Counted from the first letter of the stretch, positions 52,146-62,988 are shown. The stretch is 64,000 nt of DNA from Pseudescherichia vulneris NBRC 102420 (GCF_000759795.1 NZ_BBMZ01000023.1:1-64000), one strand, 5' to 3'. Made by a program: numbers and translations. The notes: generated by a model not told the origin, from the sequence alone.

Positions 52146-52952
52146 ATGATCGACACCCTGCTGGAAGTACGCAATCTGAGTAAAACCTTCCGCTACCGTA
52201 CCGGCTGGTTCCACCGCCAGACGGTAGAGGCAGTAAAGCCGCTGAGCTTTACCCTGCGAGAGAAGCAGACCCTGGCGATCATCGGTGAGAACGGCTCCGG
52301 TAAATCAACGCTGGCGAAGATGCTGGCGGGCATGATCGAACCGACCACTGGCGAGCTGCTGATTGACGATAGCCCCCTGCACTACGGCGACTACTCGTTT
52401 CGCAGCCAGCGCATCCGCATGATTTTTCAGGATCCCTCAACGTCGCTGAACCCGCGCCAGCGCATCTCGCAGATCCTCGACTTTCCGCTGCGCCTGAATA
52501 CGGATCTGCCGCCTGAAGCGCGGCGGCAGCGGGTGATTGAGACCCTGCGCATGGTTGGGCTGCTGCCGGATCACGTCAGCTACTATCCCCATATGCTGGC
52601 TCCCGGCCAGAAACAGCGTTTGGGGCTGGCCCGGGCGCTGATCCTGCGTCCAAAGGTGATCGTCGCGGATGAGGCTCTGGCGTCGCTGGATATGTCGATG
52701 CGTTCGCAATTAATTAACCTGATGCTGGAATTGCAGGAGAAACAGGGTATCTCTTATATCTACGTGACTCAGCATATCGGTATGATGAAACATATTAGCG
52801 ACCAGGTCATCGTGATGCACCAGGGCGAAGTGGTCGAGCGTGGCAGCACCGCTGACGTGCTGGCCGCCCCGCTGCATGAGCTGACCCGACGCCTTATTGC
52901 CGGCCATTTTGGCGAGGCGCTGACGGCGGATGCCTGGCGAAAAGACCGCTAG
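52146..52952 (+). CDS. sapF: SapF ABC transporter ATPase
   Basis: 268-residue ATPase pairing with SapD. Walker A is AIIGENGSGKSTLAKMLAG, the signature region YPHMLAPGQKQRLGLARAL and Walker B KVIVADEALASLD. The ATG overlaps the end of sapD closely. A strong terminator lies 41 bp after the stop. In K-12 fabI and ycjD follow; here yciW follows directly. Confidence 0.96.
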   Translation: MIDTLLEVRNLSKTFRYRTGWFHRQTVEAVKPLSFTLREKQTLAIIGENGSGKSTLAKMLAGMIEPTTGELLIDDSPLHYGDYSFRSQRIRMIFQDPSTSLNPRQRISQILDFPLRLNTDLPPEARRQRVIETLRMVGLLPDHVSYYPHMLAPGQKQRLGLARALILRPKVIVADEALASLDMSMRSQLINLMLELQEKQGISYIYVTQHIGMMKHISDQVIVMHQGEVVERGSTADVLAAPLHELTRRLIAGHFGEALTADAWRKDR

Positions 52953-52993
52953 CGCCACATGTTTGCTGCGCAGCTCGGTTCAATGACCGAGTA

Positions 52994-53017
52994 CCCCTCC
53001 CGTTCGGGAGGGGTCTT
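52994..53017 (+). terminator. Terminator of the sap operon
   Basis: A perfect 8-bp stem (CCCCTCCC, loop GTTC, GGGAGGGG) is followed by TCTT. It is positioned 41 bp after the sapF stop. Confidence 0.8.
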
Positions 53018-53124
53018 CCCCGCTGTTTATGCTTTTCTGCTATTTATTATCACCTAACAATATTTTTCCCCTCGTTAGCGTTACGCCAGGATATTGATCG
53101 CCATTTTGAGATCAAGGAAAGCCC

Positions 53125-54279
53125 ATGGAACAACGCCGTTTTTCCGGCAAAGGCCACTGGTATCATGAGACCCAGTCGAGTACCGGCCAGGCACAAGCGC
53201 TACCGTTAGTTCCCGAAGCCGCCACCGTCACCGATCGTTTTCTACTGGATCTTGTGCTACCTGAAGAGGTCATTGCCCCGTGTCAAGGCTGGCTGGAGCC
53301 TGCCCGAGCGCTCTACGACCGGCTCTTTCCCCGCAGCGTCAGCGTTAGCCGCCAGCGCACCTTCAGCGCCTACGATCGCCTGAGCACGGCCCTTACGGTA
53401 GCCCAGGTTTACGGCGTCCAGCGCCTGTGCAATCACTACGCCGCCCGCCTTGCGCCGCTGCCCGGCCCCGACTCCTCCCGGGAGAGCAACTATCGCCTGG
53501 CGCAGATCACCCAGTACGCCAGACAGCTCGCCAGCTCCCCCGAGGTGATCGACGCCAGGGCGCGGGAGCAGCTTGAAGAGGTGGGACTAACGACCTGGGA
53601 CATCGTGCTGATGGATCAGATTATCGGCTTTATTGGCTTCCAGGCGCGGGTCATTGCAGCGTTTCAGGCTCTACTCTGCCAGCCCGTACGCTGGCTGCCT
53701 GGGATGGAGATGCAGCAGGATGCTGCCGCCGAACCGTTTAGTCGCCCTGAGAGCCGCTGGACACCGGGCCTTGAGCGCGTCGAGCCACACCTCGCCAGCT
53801 CGGCCCAGCTGGCGTCGCTGGCCCAGTGGCAGCCGCTGCCGGCCCTGCAAGCACTGACGCCGGTGCTGGCCCACGAGCACCTTCTGCTTAACGCCCTGGG
53901 GGAGATCGTACAGAGCGATCTGTGCGCCACGCTCGATGCCGCACTGGTGAACCTGGTAGCCCTGCTGACGGCGCGGATTAACGGTAGCCTGGACTGCTTT
54001 AACACTCTGGCGACGTCTGCTCTACCCGACGCGCCGATCGCGGCATTGCGCAGCGGCGAACGGGCGTTAAACAGCTGGAGCCAGGCCGATCCGCAGGCGC
54101 GGGCGGTTATCCAGGCCGTACAGCTTTTGACCCGAGCGGCAGACCGCTTTAGCGCCGCTCAGTTTACTCCCCTCGTTGAACAGGGGCTTTCTCCTCAGCA
54201 GGCGGTGAATCTGCTGGCGTGGAGCGGCCTGTGCGGCTGGTTGAATCGTCTTAAAATCGCGCTGGGCGACACGCATTAG
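53125..54279 (+). CDS. yciW: YciW, carboxymuconolactone-decarboxylase-like protein
   Basis: 384 residues of the AhpD/CMD superfamily, annotated as a putative peroxidase. The N-terminus (MEQRRFSGKGHWYHETQSST) is typical. Two CMD-like helical repeats are visible (WDIVLMDQIIGFIGFQARVI and a C-terminal SPQQAVNLLAWSGLCGWLNR). In E. coli it is induced by cysteine limitation. The catalytic role is not well defined. Confidence 0.92.
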   Translation: MEQRRFSGKGHWYHETQSSTGQAQALPLVPEAATVTDRFLLDLVLPEEVIAPCQGWLEPARALYDRLFPRSVSVSRQRTFSAYDRLSTALTVAQVYGVQRLCNHYAARLAPLPGPDSSRESNYRLAQITQYARQLASSPEVIDARAREQLEEVGLTTWDIVLMDQIIGFIGFQARVIAAFQALLCQPVRWLPGMEMQQDAAAEPFSRPESRWTPGLERVEPHLASSAQLASLAQWQPLPALQALTPVLAHEHLLLNALGEIVQSDLCATLDAALVNLVALLTARINGSLDCFNTLATSALPDAPIAALRSGERALNSWSQADPQARAVIQAVQLLTRAADRFSAAQFTPLVEQGLSPQQAVNLLAWSGLCGWLNRLKIALGDTH

Positions 54280-54357
54280 CGCGAAACAGCGCTTGAAGCG
54301 CCACCCAGAATCGCGTAAAACTGTCAGCCGCTCTTATGGCCACGAAAATATAAAATT

Positions 54358-56292
54358 ATGTTCCAGGACAACCCGCTGCTAGCGCAGCTTAAACAGCAAC
54401 TGCATTCCCAAACGCCGCGTGCGGAAGGTGTCGTTAAAGGCACCGAAAAAGGTTTTGGCTTCCTTGAAGTCGACGGACAGAAAAGCTATTTCATTCCGCC
54501 GCCGCAGATGAAGAAGGTAATGCATGGTGACCGCGTGATCGCCGTGATCCACAGTGACAAAGATCGCGAATCCGCCGAGCCGGAAGAGCTTGTCGAGCCG
54601 TTTCTGTCGCGCTTTGTCGGTAAGGTACAGAGAAAAGATGACCGTCTCTCTATCGTACCTGATCATCCGTTGTTGAAAGAGGCTATCCCCTGCCGGGCCA
54701 TGCGCGGCGTGGAGCATGATTTTAAAGAGGGCGACTGGGCAGTAGCCGAGATGCGTCGCCATCCGCTGAAGGGCGATCGCGGCTTTTACGCCGAGCTGAC
54801 GCAGTTTATTACCTTCGGTGATGACCACTTCGTTCCGTGGTGGGTGACCCTTGCCCGCCACAACCTGGAGAAAGAGGCACCGAACGGTGTGGCAACCGAA
54901 ATGCTGGATGAAGGCCTGGAGCGTGTCGATCTTACCGCGCTGGACTTTGTCACCATCGACAGCGCCACTACCCAAGACATGGATGATGCCCTGTTTGTCG
55001 AAACGCTGGCTGACGATAAGCTGCAGCTGACCGTCGCCATCGCCGATCCCACCGCGTGGATCGCCGAAGGCAGCAAGCTGGACAATATCGCCAAAGTACG
55101 CGCTTTCACCAACTACCTGCCGGGATTCAACATCCCGATGCTGCCGCGCGAGCTGTCTGACGACCTCTGCTCTCTGCGTCCGCAGGAGGTCCGTCCCGTG
55201 CTGGCCTGCCGCATGATCATTGCCGCTGACGGTACGATTGAAGAGGATATCACCTTCTTCGCGGCGACCATCGAATCCAAAGCCAAGCTGGCCTATGACG
55301 AGGTCTCAGACTGGCTGGAAGGCAACGCGGGCTGGCAGCCGCCGTCAGAGGCGATTGCCAACCAGATCCGCCTCCTGCACCGCGTCTGCCTGAGCCGCAG
55401 CGCGTGGCGTACCCAGCATGCGCTGGTGTTTAAGGATCGTCCGGACTACCGCTTTGTGCTGGGTGAAAAAGGCGAGGTGCTGGATATCGTGGCCGAGCCA
55501 CGCCGCATTGCTAACCGCATCGTCGAGGAGTCCATGATCTCCGCCAACATCTGTGCGGCACGCGTTCTGCGCGCTAAGCTGGGCTTCGGGATCTATAACA
55601 TTCACCTCGGCATCGATCCGGCGAATGGCGAAGCGCTGGCCGCGCTGCTGAAAACGCACGGCATGCACGTCGACGCCGAAGAGGTGCTGACCCTCGAAGG
55701 CTTCTGCAAGCTACGCCGCGAGCTTGATGCTCAGCCTTCAGGTTTCCTCGACAGCCGCATCCGCCGCTTCCAGTCTTTTGCCGAGATCAGCACCGAGCCG
55801 GGTCCTCACTTCGGTCTGGGTCTGGATGCCTACGCGACCTGGACCTCACCTATCCGTAAGTATGGCGATATGATCAACCATCGCCTGCTGAAAGCGATTA
55901 TCAAGAACGAAACCATTGCCCGTCCGCAGGATGATGCAACGGTGCAAATGGCCGAACGTCGCCGTCTTAACCGTATGGCGGAGCGTGACGTGGGTGACTG
56001 GCTCTATGCGCGCTTCCTGAAAGACAAAGCCGCCACGGATACGCGCTTTGCCGCAGAAATTATCGATATCAGCCGCGGCGGTATGCGCGTGCGTCTGGTG
56101 GATAACGGTGCGGTCGCGTTTATTCCGGCTCCGTTCCTGCACGCCGTGCGTGATGAGATGGTGTGTAGTCAGGAGAGCGGCACGGTGACGATTAAAGGCG
56201 AAACCGTGTATAAGGTTAGCGATGTGATTGATGTCACTATCGCTGAAGTACGCATGGAGACGCGCAGCGTTATTGCCCGCCCGCTGGCCTAA
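54358..56292 (+). CDS. rnb: Exoribonuclease II
   Basis: 644-residue processive 3'-5' exoribonuclease. It has two N-terminal cold-shock domains ([16 protein letters not shown] region), the RNB catalytic domain with the acidic cluster [32 protein letters not shown] and the [18 protein letters not shown] motif, and a C-terminal S1 domain ([20 protein letters not shown]). Same length as E. coli. Single gene with its own terminator. Confidence 0.98.
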   Translation: MFQDNPLLAQLKQQLHSQTPRAEGVVKGTEKGFGFLEVDGQKSYFIPPPQMKKVMHGDRVIAVIHSDKDRESAEPEELVEPFLSRFVGKVQRKDDRLSIVPDHPLLKEAIPCRAMRGVEHDFKEGDWAVAEMRRHPLKGDRGFYAELTQFITFGDDHFVPWWVTLARHNLEKEAPNGVATEMLDEGLERVDLTALDFVTIDSATTQDMDDALFVETLADDKLQLTVAIADPTAWIAEGSKLDNIAKVRAFTNYLPGFNIPMLPRELSDDLCSLRPQEVRPVLACRMIIAADGTIEEDITFFAATIESKAKLAYDEVSDWLEGNAGWQPPSEAIANQIRLLHRVCLSRSAWRTQHALVFKDRPDYRFVLGEKGEVLDIVAEPRRIANRIVEESMISANICAARVLRAKLGFGIYNIHLGIDPANGEALAALLKTHGMHVDAEEVLTLEGFCKLRRELDAQPSGFLDSRIRRFQSFAEISTEPGPHFGLGLDAYATWTSPIRKYGDMINHRLLKAIIKNETIARPQDDATVQMAERRRLNRMAERDVGDWLYARFLKDKAATDTRFAAEIIDISRGGMRVRLVDNGAVAFIPAPFLHAVRDEMVCSQESGTVTIKGETVYKVSDVIDVTIAEVRMETRSVIARPLA

Positions 56293-56305
56293 TTATCTCC
56301 CTGCC

Positions 56306-56344
56306 CTGTCGGCCTCGTGATATACGAGGCCGACAGCATTTTTG
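56306..56344 (+). terminator. Terminator of rnb
   Basis: A 13-bp perfect stem (CTGTCGGCCTCGT with ACGAGGCCGACAG, 5-nt loop) is followed by CATTTTTG, directly after the rnb stop. Confidence 0.9.
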
Positions 56345-56520
56345 CCCTTCCCTTCATGTAATAAATATTCACTAATTCTGGTTTTTAGCTGAAGCAGAAA
56401 TATTATAATATCGCCTGTAAAAACAGTGTGTTCCGATACTAACCGTGTGGCTTTGTCGATCTTAACGTCGTCGAATTTAAAATGGGTGAACGTAGCGCGT
56501 CGAGTGGGACAGGAGGAAGC

Positions 56521-58512
56521 ATGAAAGAGGATTTGGATCAAAAGGGGCTGTTTCGCTATCTGGGCTCAAATAGCCCATTTTGGCGACTCTCTGCCGACAG
56601 CAATACGCTACACCTTGCCACCAGTGAAAATGCCGAAGCCAGCCAGACGATAACGCTTAACGATGAGCAAGCCGAGCAGATCCGGGCGATGACGGTGATT
56701 ACCTCCAGCGTGACCACCACCCTACCGCTCCTGGACCGGAAGGTGACGCTGCATCTGGTTGGCCGTAAAACCGGTAAAACAGAGTGGACGGGTACCGCCT
56801 CCTCCTGGAATGATACCTCATCCCTCGCCCAGGATTTAGTCGACGGCTTCTCCTTTGCCGAACAGGTGGTGTCTGAAGCACACTCGGCAATTGTTATTCT
56901 CGATCGCCACGGCAATATTCAGCGCTTTAATCGGCTATGCGAGGAATATACCGGGCTGTGCGAAACAGAGGTTATTGGCCATAACGTTTTTAAATTATTT
57001 ATGAGCCGCAGAGAAGCGGTCGCGTCACGGCGTAACATCGCTAACTTTTTTCTGAGCGGTAACGCTTACGAAGTTGAACGCTGGGTTAAAACCCGAAAAG
57101 GACAGCGGCTGTTTCTCTTTCGCAATAAATTTGTCCACAGTGGCAGCGGTAAAAATGAGATATATATTATCTGCTCCGGAACGGATATTACCGAAGAGCG
57201 CCGTGCCCAGGAGCGTCTGCGCGTGCTGGCCAATACCGACACCGTCACCGGCCTGCCTAACCGCAATGCCATCAACGAGCTGACGAGCGACGCCATTGCG
57301 AAACGCGGCGATAGCCAGGTAGGTATCGTCTATCTCGATCTCGATAATTTTAAAAAGGTCAACGACGCCTACGGTCATATGTTTGGCGACCAGCTGTTGC
57401 AGGCGGTGGCGCTGGCTATTTTAAGCTGTCTGGACGAAGGCCAGGTGCTGGCAAGGCTGGGCGGCGACGAGTTTATCGTGCTGGCGACCAAAACCTCGCA
57501 GAGCGCGCTTGAGGCGATGGCATCCCGGATCTTAACCCGGCTGCGCCAGCCCTTCCGTATTGGGCTTATTGAAGTCTACTCGGGCTGCTCGCTGGGCATT
57601 TCGCTGGCACCCCAGCACGGTAAGGATCGAGAGACCGTGATCCGCAACGCCGATACCGCTATGTACACCGCCAAAGAGAACGGACGCGGTAAGTTTTGTG
57701 TCTTTACCCCAGAGATGAACCAGCGTGTCTTTGAGTATCTGTGGCTCGACACGAACCTGCGCAAAGCGCTGGATGATAACCAGCTGGTGATCTACTACCA
57801 GCCCAAGGTGACCTGGCGCGGCGAGATCCGCAGTCTGGAGGCGCTGGTGCGCTGGCAGTCGCCGGAGCGCGGCCTTCTCGCCCCGACGGAGTTTATCTCC
57901 TATGCCGAGGAGTCTGGCCTGATCGTCCCGCTGGGGCGGTGGGTGATGCTGGACGTGCTGCAACAGATTGCCAAATGGCGCGACAAGGGGCTAAACATGC
58001 GCGTCGCGGTGAACCTCTCCGCACGTCAGCTGGCTGACCAGACCCTGTTCAACGATCTCAGGCAGGCGCTTAGCGATCTTGATTTTGAATACAGCCCGAT
58101 TGACGTTGAGCTAACCGAAAGCTGCCTGATTGAAAACGAAGAGGTCGCCCTGGCGGTGATTGAGCAGTTTAGCGCCCTTGGCGCGCAGGTGCATCTCGAC
58201 GACTTCGGTACCGGCTACTCGTCGCTGTCGCAGCTGGCGCGTATCCCGATTGACGCCATCAAGCTTGACCAGTCCTTTGTGCGCGACGTGCACAAGCAGT
58301 CGGTTTCGCAGTCGCTGGTTCGGGCGATCGTCGCCGTGGCGCAGGCGCTGAATTTACAGGTCATTGCCGAAGGCGTTGAGAGCGCCAAAGAGGATGCGTT
58401 TCTGACGAAGAACGGCGTCAACGAACGGCAGGGATTTCTGTTTGCTAAGCCCATGCCCGCCGCCGCCTTTGAGCGTTGGTACAAGCGTTACCAGACGCGG
58501 AAAATGCGTTAG
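56521..58512 (+). CDS. pdeR: c-di-GMP phosphodiesterase PdeR (Gmr/YciR)
   Basis: 663 residues. An N-terminal region and PAS domain (AIVILDRHGNIQRFNRLCEE) precede a GGDEF domain with an intact LGGDEF and an EAL domain (EALVRWQSPERG, ELTESCLIE, LDDFGTGYSSLSQL, VIAEGVES). In E. coli PdeR is the trigger enzyme that holds DgcM and MlrA inactive until c-di-GMP rises, controlling csgD; it also modulates RNase II. The ATG at 56521 has AGGAGGAAGC upstream and matches the E. coli N-terminus. Confidence 0.96.
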   Translation: MKEDLDQKGLFRYLGSNSPFWRLSADSNTLHLATSENAEASQTITLNDEQAEQIRAMTVITSSVTTTLPLLDRKVTLHLVGRKTGKTEWTGTASSWNDTSSLAQDLVDGFSFAEQVVSEAHSAIVILDRHGNIQRFNRLCEEYTGLCETEVIGHNVFKLFMSRREAVASRRNIANFFLSGNAYEVERWVKTRKGQRLFLFRNKFVHSGSGKNEIYIICSGTDITEERRAQERLRVLANTDTVTGLPNRNAINELTSDAIAKRGDSQVGIVYLDLDNFKKVNDAYGHMFGDQLLQAVALAILSCLDEGQVLARLGGDEFIVLATKTSQSALEAMASRILTRLRQPFRIGLIEVYSGCSLGISLAPQHGKDRETVIRNADTAMYTAKENGRGKFCVFTPEMNQRVFEYLWLDTNLRKALDDNQLVIYYQPKVTWRGEIRSLEALVRWQSPERGLLAPTEFISYAEESGLIVPLGRWVMLDVLQQIAKWRDKGLNMRVAVNLSARQLADQTLFNDLRQALSDLDFEYSPIDVELTESCLIENEEVALAVIEQFSALGAQVHLDDFGTGYSSLSQLARIPIDAIKLDQSFVRDVHKQSVSQSLVRAIVAVAQALNLQVIAEGVESAKEDAFLTKNGVNERQGFLFAKPMPAAAFERWYKRYQTRKMR

Positions 58513-58624
58513 CCACTAATTAATACCGTTTGCTTATGCTTTTTTGAGATTTATTTTTTTCTCCTTCTCTTTTTACACTATTTTTAGCATCATTAAATTT
58601 ATTACCCTTTCAATCAGGAGTGAC

Positions 58625-58810
58625 ATGATGGCTGACATCGACGCAAAGCAACTGGCAGCACGGATCGATACCGTGCTCGATATTCTGGTTGCGGGTGATT
58701 ACCACTCTGCCATTCATAATCTTGAAATTCTGAAGGCGGAGCTTCTGGCGCAGAACGATGCTGAACAGGCTCAGGGGCAAAACTCGCCTAAAACGCCGTG
58801 GGAAATTTAA
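58625..58810 (+). CDS. yciZ: YciZ (UPF0509)
   Basis: 61 residues, [20 protein letters not shown] followed by [19 protein letters not shown] and a C-terminal TPWEI, matching YciZ. Its function is unknown. CAGGAG precedes the ATG at 58625. It starts about 110 bp after pdeR and ends just before yciT. Confidence 0.9.
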   Translation: MMADIDAKQLAARIDTVLDILVAGDYHSAIHNLEILKAELLAQNDAEQAQGQNSPKTPWEI

Positions 58811-58815
58811 TCGCG

Positions 58816-59574
58816 ATGAATTCCCGACAACAAACTATTTTGCAGATGGTGATTGATAAAGGCCGGGTCAGCGTGACCGATCTGGCTAAAACAACCGGCG
58901 TATCGGAAGTGACTATCCGCCAGGATTTGAATACGCTGGAGAAGCAGAGCTATTTGCGCCGCACCCACGGCTATGCGGTACCGTTGGAAAGCGACGATGT
59001 TGAAACCCGCATGCTCAATAATTTTGCCCTGAAGCGCGAGCTGGCGGAATTTGCCGCCTCCACGGTGGAGCCGGGTGAAACCATATTTATTGAAAACGGC
59101 AGCAGCAATGCGCTGCTGGCCCGTACCCTCGCTGAGCAGAAAGATATCACTATTATCACGGTGAGCAGCTATATTGCGCATCTGCTTAAAGAGACCTCCT
59201 GCGACGTGATCCTGCTCGGCGGCATCTATCAGAAGAAAAGCGAAAGCATGGTGGGACCGCTGACGCGGCAGTATATTGCGCAGGTACACTTCAGCAAGGC
59301 GTTTATTGGTATTGATGGCTGGCAGCCTGAGACCGGTTTTACTGGCCGGGACATGATGCGCGCCGACGTCGTCAATGCCGTGCTCGAAAAGGGCTGTGAA
59401 GCCATTATTTTGACCGACAGCTCAAAGTTTGGGGTGGTTCATCCCTACCCGCTTGGACAGCACCACCCTTTTAACAGGGTGATCACCGACGACAAGCTTA
59501 ACGCAGCCACCCAGCGCGAGCTGGAGCAGGCTGGCGTGCATGTCGATATTGTGAAATCTCCCCGCACGCGCTAA
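58816..59574 (+). CDS. yciT: DeoR-family regulator YciT
   Basis: 252 residues. The N-terminal HTH is [20 protein letters not shown] (DeoR signature region), and the C-terminal sugar-phosphate sensor has [37 protein letters not shown] and ILTDSSKFG. YciT is a global regulator of osmotic stress genes in E. coli. The ATG at 58816 lies six bases after the yciZ stop; an upstream in-frame start at 58798 is rejected because it overlaps yciZ. Confidence 0.95.
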   Translation: MNSRQQTILQMVIDKGRVSVTDLAKTTGVSEVTIRQDLNTLEKQSYLRRTHGYAVPLESDDVETRMLNNFALKRELAEFAASTVEPGETIFIENGSSNALLARTLAEQKDITIITVSSYIAHLLKETSCDVILLGGIYQKKSESMVGPLTRQYIAQVHFSKAFIGIDGWQPETGFTGRDMMRADVVNAVLEKGCEAIILTDSSKFGVVHPYPLGQHHPFNRVITDDKLNAATQRELEQAGVHVDIVKSPRTR

Positions 59575-59795
59575 CGCTTTTCTAGCCCATGAAAGTGGGC
59601 TATCTCCCTCATCTATGAGACTTTTCTGACGATTCAATTAAGACTTTTTACCTGTCTGTTCAACAGGCAAGAAGTAAAATTATGTTCAGCGATATAACAG
59701 GATGTAACTACCGCCTCGCTTCAGTTGAGCGTGGATACCAGTAACAACTGTGTAACATAATTTACGGAAAAAGACTTTAGCGTGTCATAAGCGCA

Positions 59796-59802
59796 CTATA
59801 CT
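59796..59802 (+). promoter_or_regulatory. sigma-S-type -10 element of osmB
   Basis: CTATACT followed by TAA, 46 bp before the osmB start, fits the extended -10 of sigma-S promoters and the known RpoS/osmotic control of osmB. Positions 59583-59602 also hold a TAGCCCA/TGGGCTA stem without T-run. Confidence 0.6.
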
Positions 59803-59847
59803 TAAAGAGATTTCTTTCCGTGAATCGAAATTTCAGGAGAAAGTATT

Positions 59848-60063
59848 ATGATGTTATCAAGCAAAAAAGCAGCAACTGTCGTACTGGCTGTTACACTGGC
59901 AATGTCTCTGAGCGCATGTTCCAACTGGTCTAAACGCGACCGCAACACCGCTATCGGTGCCGGTGCAGGTGCGATCGGTGGCTCTGTTCTGACCGATGGC
60001 AGCACCCTGGGTACGCTGGGTGGCGCAGCGGTTGGTGGTATTATCGGTCACCAGGTCGACTAA
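59848..60063 (+). CDS. osmB: Osmotically inducible lipoprotein OsmB
   Basis: 71-residue lipoprotein. The signal peptide ends in the lipobox LSAC (LAMSLSACSNWSKRDRNTAI), and the mature part is a glycine-zipper tail (GAGAGAIGGSVL and GGAAVGGIIGHQVD). It is transported to the envelope; cell aggregation on osmotic or stationary-phase stress has been described. AGGAGAAAGT precedes the ATG. Confidence 0.97.
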   Translation: MMLSSKKAATVVLAVTLAMSLSACSNWSKRDRNTAIGAGAGAIGGSVLTDGSTLGTLGGAAVGGIIGHQVD

Positions 60064-60160
60064 TAATACGACGTAGCAGGTCTTTCAAGGATCGAAAACG
60101 CGTTCTGATAACGCCGTAATACTTTCTTGCAGATCTGAATGACGCAGTACGCAATATAAG

Positions 60161-60187
60161 GCCACGGCACCGCCGTGGCTTTTTATT
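60161..60187. terminator. Terminator between osmB and yciH
   Basis: A perfect 8-bp stem (GCCACGGC, ACC loop, GCCGTGGC) is followed by TTTTTATT on the plus strand, ending osmB; yciH converges from the right. Confidence 0.85.
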
Positions 60188-60192
60188 ACTTC

Positions 60193-60519
60193 TTAGCCGC
60201 CCGCCAGTTTGACCTTCATGCCTTTGGCTTCCAGCAGCGTTTTAAGCAGATCGCGTTTGTCGCCCTGAATTTCGATGACGCCCTCTTTCACCGATCCGCC
60301 ACAGCCACACTTCTTCTTCAGCTCGGCAGCCAGCTTATTCAACGCCTCATCGTCGCCCTCGACGCCGGTAATCAGGCAGACACCCTTACCTTTACGCCCG
60401 CTGGTTTGCTTTTGAATGCGCACGATGCCATCACCTTTTGGCCGCTCAGGCGCAGCTTTAGGCTCATCAATACGCCCGGTTTCGGTGGAGTAGACTAAAC
60501 GGCTGTTACTGTCCTTCAT
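60193..60519 (-). CDS. yciH: SUI1/eIF1-like translation factor YciH
   Basis: 108 residues. The SUI1 fold is visible: [40 protein letters not shown] and [14 protein letters not shown]. It can discriminate start codons like eIF1 in E. coli. The ATG overlaps the stop of pyrF, so the two are coupled. Confidence 0.96.
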   Translation of the reverse strand: MKDSNSRLVYSTETGRIDEPKAAPERPKGDGIVRIQKQTSGRKGKGVCLITGVEGDDEALNKLAAELKKKCGCGGSVKEGVIEIQGDKRDLLKTLLEAKGMKVKLAGG

Positions 60520-61256
60520 TATGCCTCCAGCTTCAGGGACGCATTGATTTCGCTGAGGGTCTGGGCAGGATCGGCTGACTGGGTGACCGGACGACCAATC
60601 ACCATGTAGTCAACGCCCGCCGACAGCGCCTGCTGCGGCGTCATAATCCGACGCTGATCGCCCACGTCGCTGCCTTCAGGACGGATCCCCGGCGTTACCA
60701 GCTTAAACGCGTGCCCCAGCTCGCTCTTGAAGCGCACCGCCTCCTGCGCAGAGCAAACCACCCCATCCAGGCCACACTCTTTAGTCAGGCGCGCCAGGCG
60801 TTCGGCATGCTCGGCAGGCGTGCTGGTGATGCCCAGGTCGCGCAGATCGCTGGCCTCCATGCTGGTCAAAACCGTCACGGCAATGAGCAGCGGTGCATCC
60901 TTACCAAACGGCACCAGCGCCTCGCGGGCGGCGCTCATCATACGTGCTCCACCGGAGGCGTGAACGTTGACCATCCAGACGCCAAGATCGGCCGCAGCGG
61001 CGACCGCATGGGCTGCGGTATTGGGAATATCATGAAACTTCAGATCGAGAAACACGTCGAAGCCGCGCTGATGAAGCTCGTGCACGAACTGCGGCCCAAA
61101 ACGGGTAAACATCTCTTTGCCTACCTTCAGGCGGCAGTCGCTGGGAGCGATGCGATCGACAAACGCCAGGGCCAGATCGCGACTGGCGTAGTCGAGAGCA
61201 ACCACAACGGGAGAGTGGCACAGAGATGGGGAAGAAGATGAAGCAGTAGACGTCAT
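60519..61256 (-). CDS. pyrF: Orotidine 5'-phosphate decarboxylase
   Basis: 245-residue enzyme that makes UMP, the last step of de novo pyrimidine synthesis. The active-site Lys-Asp-Lys-Asp network spans [15 protein letters not shown] and [28 protein letters not shown] and the phosphate loop [18 protein letters not shown] are also present. The ATG at 61256 gives the E. coli length (245). Confidence 0.98.
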   Translation of the reverse strand: MTSTASSSSPSLCHSPVVVALDYASRDLALAFVDRIAPSDCRLKVGKEMFTRFGPQFVHELHQRGFDVFLDLKFHDIPNTAAHAVAAAADLGVWMVNVHASGGARMMSAAREALVPFGKDAPLLIAVTVLTSMEASDLRDLGITSTPAEHAERLARLTKECGLDGVVCSAQEAVRFKSELGHAFKLVTPGIRPEGSDVGDQRRIMTPQQALSAGVDYMVIGRPVTQSADPAQTLSEINASLKLEA

Positions 61257-61437
61257 GACCAGACCTTCTTGTTGATGAGCACGCGCGGGCGCAAAAGGAT
61301 AAACGGGCAGCATTCTAACTGCGGGAGGAGGAAATTGACAGGGCCTATTTTTTGCTGCCTGGCTGATTCGGCGCGGTGCTGACTGGAGACTGTGTCTATT
61401 ACAGTATGTTGTAACTAAAGTGAGGCTTTTTTTTAAA

Positions 61438-62607
61438 TTACTGACCGTCGAGACCGCGAATTGGCTTCACCGTTGACCACGCCCGACAGGAAGGACAGTG
61501 CCAGTACATCGTGAAGGCGGTAAAACCACACTTCTGACAGCGGTAGCGCGGCTTGCTGCGGATCTGCTCCCCGACCATGTCACGCAGCGCCATCAGGCTC
61601 TCTTTCGCCCGCCCCTCTTCGGCGTCGTGCAGGTGGTAATCCATCAGCTTATGGAATACACGCATCGTTGGATGCCGCTGGAGCTGACGAGTGACGGTTG
61701 CCTGGGCCTGATCCTGCCCTTCACGCTGATCGATAATCTCTGCCAGCATCAGATCGGCGGTCGCACCTACGTTCTCCTCAACGCAGCGGGTAAGAAACTC
61801 TGCCCACTCGTCGTTTTTTCCGAGCTGGAGGTAGCAGGTCTGCAACATCTCCAGGGTTTCGCTGACCAGCTCTTTATCCTGGTCGATCACCCGCAGCAGA
61901 CTCTCCATCGCTTTGGCGTAATCACCTTTGGCGATCAGCACGCGACCAATCATGATAGAGACACGAGGGCTGGTGCGATCGGCCGCAGCCCCTTTTTTCA
62001 GCAGCGCCATCGCGCGGTCCATATCGTCATTACCCATCTGCTGCAACGCAAGCTCGCAGTAAAAATGGGCAATTTCGCCGCGCTGTTTATCCTTACCAAG
62101 CTTGACCAGACGTTCAGCAACGTCGATCGCTTTCTGCCACTCGCTGGTGGCCTGATAGATCTGCAGCAGCTGCTGTAACGCCCCGATGCGAAAATCGGTT
62201 TCGTCCACCAGCTGATTAAACATATCTTCGGCACGATCGTACATGCCCGCAGCCATATAGTCGCGGCCCAGCTGCTGAACCGCCAGCAGACGCTGGTCAT
62301 AGGAGAGCGAGGCGCTCTCCATCAGGGTCTGATGGATGCGGATAGCGCGATCCACCTCGCCCCGGGAGCGAAACAGGTTCCCCAGGGTGAGATGCGCCTC
62401 AACGGTGCCGGTATCCTCTTTAAGCATATCGAGGAACAGGTCTACCGCCTTGTCCTGTTGGTTACTCAGCAGGAAGTTGACGCCGGCCACGTAGTCACGC
62501 GACAGCCGGTTGGCCTCATCCTGCTTTGTTTGTTGCGCACTTCTGCGTCCCATATACCAGCCGTAGGCGGCTGCCACGGGTAACAGCAGAAACAACAGCT
62601 CCAGCAT
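61438..62607 (-). CDS. lapB: LapB, lipopolysaccharide assembly protein
   Basis: 389 residues. An N-terminal membrane anchor ([20 protein letters not shown]) is followed by TPR repeats from ~35 to 330 ([20 protein letters not shown], among others) and a C-terminal rubredoxin-like CxxC pair of pairs ([10 protein letters not shown] and [13 protein letters not shown]). It bridges YejM and FtsH to regulate LpxC turnover. It is six bases downstream of lapA. Confidence 0.97.
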   Translation of the reverse strand: MLELLFLLLPVAAAYGWYMGRRSAQQTKQDEANRLSRDYVAGVNFLLSNQQDKAVDLFLDMLKEDTGTVEAHLTLGNLFRSRGEVDRAIRIHQTLMESASLSYDQRLLAVQQLGRDYMAAGMYDRAEDMFNQLVDETDFRIGALQQLLQIYQATSEWQKAIDVAERLVKLGKDKQRGEIAHFYCELALQQMGNDDMDRAMALLKKGAAADRTSPRVSIMIGRVLIAKGDYAKAMESLLRVIDQDKELVSETLEMLQTCYLQLGKNDEWAEFLTRCVEENVGATADLMLAEIIDQREGQDQAQATVTRQLQRHPTMRVFHKLMDYHLHDAEEGRAKESLMALRDMVGEQIRSKPRYRCQKCGFTAFTMYWHCPSCRAWSTVKPIRGLDGQ

Positions 62608-62613
62608 AGCCTG

Positions 62614-62988
62614 TTATTCCTTGACGACCGGCGTCGTTGCGGTGGTGACCGGAACGCTATTCGTTGTAGAGGAAGTCGTTGCAGGGGCAGTCGTTGTAGG
62701 CACAGCCGTTGCGGAGGCGGACGTTGCAGGGGCAATTTGCTGTTCAAGGCGCTTAATCTTCCGCTCTGCCCGCGCCAGAGAAACCCGCACGCGCAGCCAG
62801 AAGAGACCGCAAATCAGCCAGCCGATAGCAAAGCCTGCGGCGAACAGAACCGCCAGCAGCGTAGAGATACGATACTCCCCCTGCGCCAACAGGTAATTGA
62901 AGGTCACCTGCTGATCGTTTTGCGCACCCAGAGTGACGGAAACGACAAAGATTGCTAACACCAGTAAGAAAATGAGTAGATATTTCAC
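62614..62988 (-). CDS. lapA: LapA, LPS assembly protein with an extended Thr-rich tail
   Basis: 124 residues. Two transmembrane helices (KYLLIFLLVLAIFVVSVTLG and ISTLLAVLFAAGFAIGWLIC) are followed by RVRVSLARAERKIKRLEQ. It is about 20 residues longer than E. coli LapA because of a low-complexity Thr/Ala/Pro/Val tail (about 90-124). The start is GTG at 62988 with GGGAAG upstream, matching the E. coli N-terminus; the longer open frame from 63042 is not supported. Confidence 0.95.
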   Translation of the reverse strand: MKYLLIFLLVLAIFVVSVTLGAQNDQQVTFNYLLAQGEYRISTLLAVLFAAGFAIGWLICGLFWLRVRVSLARAERKIKRLEQQIAPATSASATAVPTTTAPATTSSTTNSVPVTTATTPVVKE

